This document shows positions 62,285-64,000 of a stretch of DNA of 64,000 bases, piece after piece. Each line of letters begins with the position of its first letter. Positions within the stretch are counted from its first letter, which is position 1. Where the stretch lies: contig JASPKZ010010211.1 of the NCBI GenBank assembly GCA_030220185.1, forward strand, positions 1 through 64,000. The letters are read 5' to 3'. Source of the DNA: Diploptera punctata (Eukaryota; Arthropoda; Insecta; Blattodea; Blaberidae). Under the pieces are notes generated by a model. It did not search any database. It was not told the DNA's origin and worked only from the letters and a program-made list of their open reading frames with translations. The position numbers were made by a program, and so were the translations under genes.

Positions 62285-62832
62285 ACACTGGTCAGCATGA
62301 TTTTTGTCTCATGAGTACCAATAGTTGTACTTAATGCAGTTTTTTTATTGTGTTTTCAAATATGTATTCGAAATTTCTCCATCACCCACAGTTTTTTATT
62401 TCGATTTTATTAATGGATTTAAATAATTATTTTTTTAATAAACATTTTTTCGTCCATTTGTCCATTGTAAAATAAAACGGGGAACACTTTCATCAGGAGA
62501 TTTCAGCTATGGAAGAGATATCAAGGCAAATGGAATCCTAATATGCTGACCGATTATTGTTGGACCATCAAGAGGGATGCTCCACAGGCGAAATATAGCA
62601 GAAAATCGTCATTTCTTACTTTCTAGGTGATTCCGAATGTTCGAATATTGTGTAGTTTTACGAATGTAAAAAATATTAAAGTGTTTGAAATGATAAATTC
62701 CTCTCTCTCGGACACATTGCGTGATGGGGAAAAACCAATATCATATTTGAATTCAGGAGATAAACTATTAACAGAATCATATTTTTTTCTTTCTGAGACA
62801 AAAAAGTTTCTTTTTTGTTGCTCAGGGTAATT
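62285..62832 (+). mobile_element. TIR-X element copy 4
   Basis: Starts CACTGGTCAGCATGATTTTT after TAA and ends TTGTTGCTCAGGGTAATTT. It keeps GAACACTTTCATCAGGAGATT, matching the EHGEYFHQE-like part of copy 3, and AAATGGAATCCTAATATGCT (KWNPNML). The frame 62627-62830 covers the 3' third (MINSSLSDTLRDGEKPISYL), which is also open in copies 1 and 2. Confidence 0.78.
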
Positions 62833-62932
62833 TCATTATTTCATCTTTTTTTTTAATTGCATGTATCACTGTTTTAGATCGGATAAGTAAGTATATTGTT
62901 GCATTTTTAAGCGTAATTACTGAGCTATAACT

Positions 62933-63198
62933 GTGATCTCGAGGTAGCGTGCTGCCTTGTCACACAGCGGGCCTAAGTTCGATTCCCGGTCGGGACAGGC
63001 TCCTGGGTGAGGTTTTTTCCGGCTTTTTCCTCATCTGTAAGACAAATGTCCGGAAGCTTAGGATCTAACGGTCCCCGAAAATCATCCGGTCATCATCATC
63101 ATCCTTATCTTCATCATGACCATCATCCTTCACCAGTGTGGAAAGCAAGGGGAAGCTACCACACCTACAATTCCCTAGTGAAGTTATCTACAGTTTAT
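62933..63198 (+). mobile_element. SINE-C, 3'-shortened
   Basis: The head has CTCGAGGTAGCGTGCTGCC and B box AGTTCGATTCCC; the CAT segment is present; the copy stops after CCTACAATTCCCTAGTGAAG. Changes such as CACACAGCGGGCCTAAG show moderate age. Confidence 0.9.
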
Positions 63199-63206
63199 AA
63201 CTAATT

Positions 63207-63251
<45 letters not shown>
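63207..63251. repeat. (TTA)n microsatellite
   Basis: About 14 ATT/TTA repeats. Confidence 0.95.
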
Positions 63252-63335
63252 GGCCTATTAGGTATATTAAAATAAATGGTTTCTATGCAGATACAAAAAG
63301 GAAGGCTGAGTTAAAGAAAGAATGGAGAATGTTGA

Positions 63336-63386
63336 GTTTGCAGTGAAAGACCTGCTCTTGGGCAGAACACTATGAATGAATGAATT
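63336..63386 (+). repeat. SINE-C tail-like fragment
   Basis: GCAGTGAAAGACCTGCTCTTGG then GCAGAACACTATGAATGAATG (written here as landmarks AAAGACCTGCTC and GAACACTATGAATGAA) resembles the SINE-C 3' end with a changed terminal repeat. Confidence 0.65.
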
Positions 63387-63392
63387 ATTATT

Positions 63393-64000
63393 ATAACTAA
63401 CTCACTGGCACTATCGAACCCTTAGGTCCGTGGCCGCGCCGACATAAGCTGTCCATATATCCCTATCCTGAACCAATGTATTCCAATCATTCCATGTATA
63501 ATCTACTTCCCTCAAATCATAGTTAATGTTATTCTCCCACCTTATTCTTGGCTTACCAACTGGGCGTTTTCCTTCTGGTTTTCCTACAAGAAGCTTCCAT
63601 TCACATCTTTCATTCCTCATTTGTGTCACATGTCCTGCCCATCGCAGTCTCCGAGACTTAACTGTTCTTATTATATTTGGCTTCCTATAAAGACCATGTA
63701 ATTCACTGTTACGCAGTTTTTTCCATTCACTTGTCTGCTCATCTCTCTTTGGTACAAAAATTGTCCTAAGAACTTATTCTCAAATACTCGTAATCTCCTT
63801 TTCTTCCTTAAAGTAAGAATCCGTGTTTCGCCATATATTATAACTGGTAGAATAATAGTTTTATATATATTCAGTTTAACGTTTTCTGAAAGGAGTTGGC
63901 ACGTCAAGAGTCTCTGCAATGCATAATAGCACGCATTTCCGGAATTGAGCCTATGTTTAATTTCTTTGTGCATCTCATTCCTATTTGTGATTATTGTTCC
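63393..64000 (-). mobile_element. LINE-a, runs off the window end
   Basis: An antisense copy with a short tail (AACTAACTCACTGGC) at 63393. Minus-strand frames 63671-63973 (MHKEIKHRLNSGNACYYALQ onward) and 63411-63629 (to YVGAATDLRVR) are separated by a frameshift. It continues beyond 64000. Confidence 0.94.

Overview
The window looks like intergenic DNA from a large, repeat-rich insect genome. The mixture of tRNA-headed SINEs, several reverse-transcriptase LINEs, DD41D mariner elements, Helitrons and foldback elements, together with AT-rich spacers and (AAT)n microsatellites, suggests an insect; a cockroach- or termite-like polyneopteran is my best guess, from memory of similar repeat-derived peptides and not proven. 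I found no intact host gene, no tRNA or rRNA gene, no CRISPR array and no viral gene. Almost every long reading frame is a decayed piece of a mobile element or an antisense shadow of one.

Family labels used here: SINE-A (tRNA-like head, tail CTTTACTTTTTACTTT), SINE-B (Leu/Ser-tRNA-like head, with two tail subtypes B1 and B2), SINE-C (CGAGGTAGCGTG head, (CAT)n middle, ends ACTATGGATGGA), SINE-D (CTAGTGGTTATGCTCC head). LINE-a is RTE-like, has a YADD reverse transcriptase and ends in GTAA/TTAG repeats. LINE-b has an ADDQ-type reverse transcriptase and a (GAT)n or (GAA)n tail. LINE-c ends in GRRQQL and GATA repeats. LINE-d ends near DSECTSNT. LINE-e ends RSLGRPMKRWRENF with a GGAAG(AAG)n tail. 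LINE-f ends ISRSWNSL. TIR-X is an unclassified element with CACTG termini and an MLADYCW peptide. FB-H are foldback elements with hammerhead-like cores.

Layout. 1-5 kb: a SINE-A, a small foldback, and two neighbouring DD41D mariner elements, each broken by later insertions. 5-9 kb: SINE-C, a deleted mariner with about 100-bp inverted ends, then a 145-bp tandem array touching its end. 9-19 kb: LINE-b, an orphan Jockey-like ORF1, many SINEs, LINE-c, and a LINE-a copy that holds two further insertions. 19-26 kb: an FB-H element split by LINE-a, two TIR-X copies in opposite orientation, a 1.1-kb LINE-a, and a foldback split by SINE-A. 27-32 kb: SINE-B2 copies, LINE fragments, TIR-X, the best-preserved DD41D transposase, and a complete small FB-H element. 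33-46 kb: nested LINEs with clear target-site duplications, two Helitrons and the longest LINE-a (39174-41141). 46-57 kb: a second FB-H element with perfect hammerhead-like stems, SINEs, a third Helitron and a LINE-a inside a LINE-b. 58-60 kb: four head-to-tail copies of a palindromic element. 60-64 kb: LINE pieces set in (TAA)n microsatellites, TIR-X, SINE-C, and a LINE-a running off the end.

The elements interact by nesting. Duplications of 7-16 bp flank many insertions and give the order of events. The most unusual signal is the FB-H family: four inverted-repeat elements each carry, in both arms, a CTGAAGA-like box, a short stem-loop and GAAA followed by a small palindrome. This resembles the hammerhead motifs described for Penelope-like retroelements.
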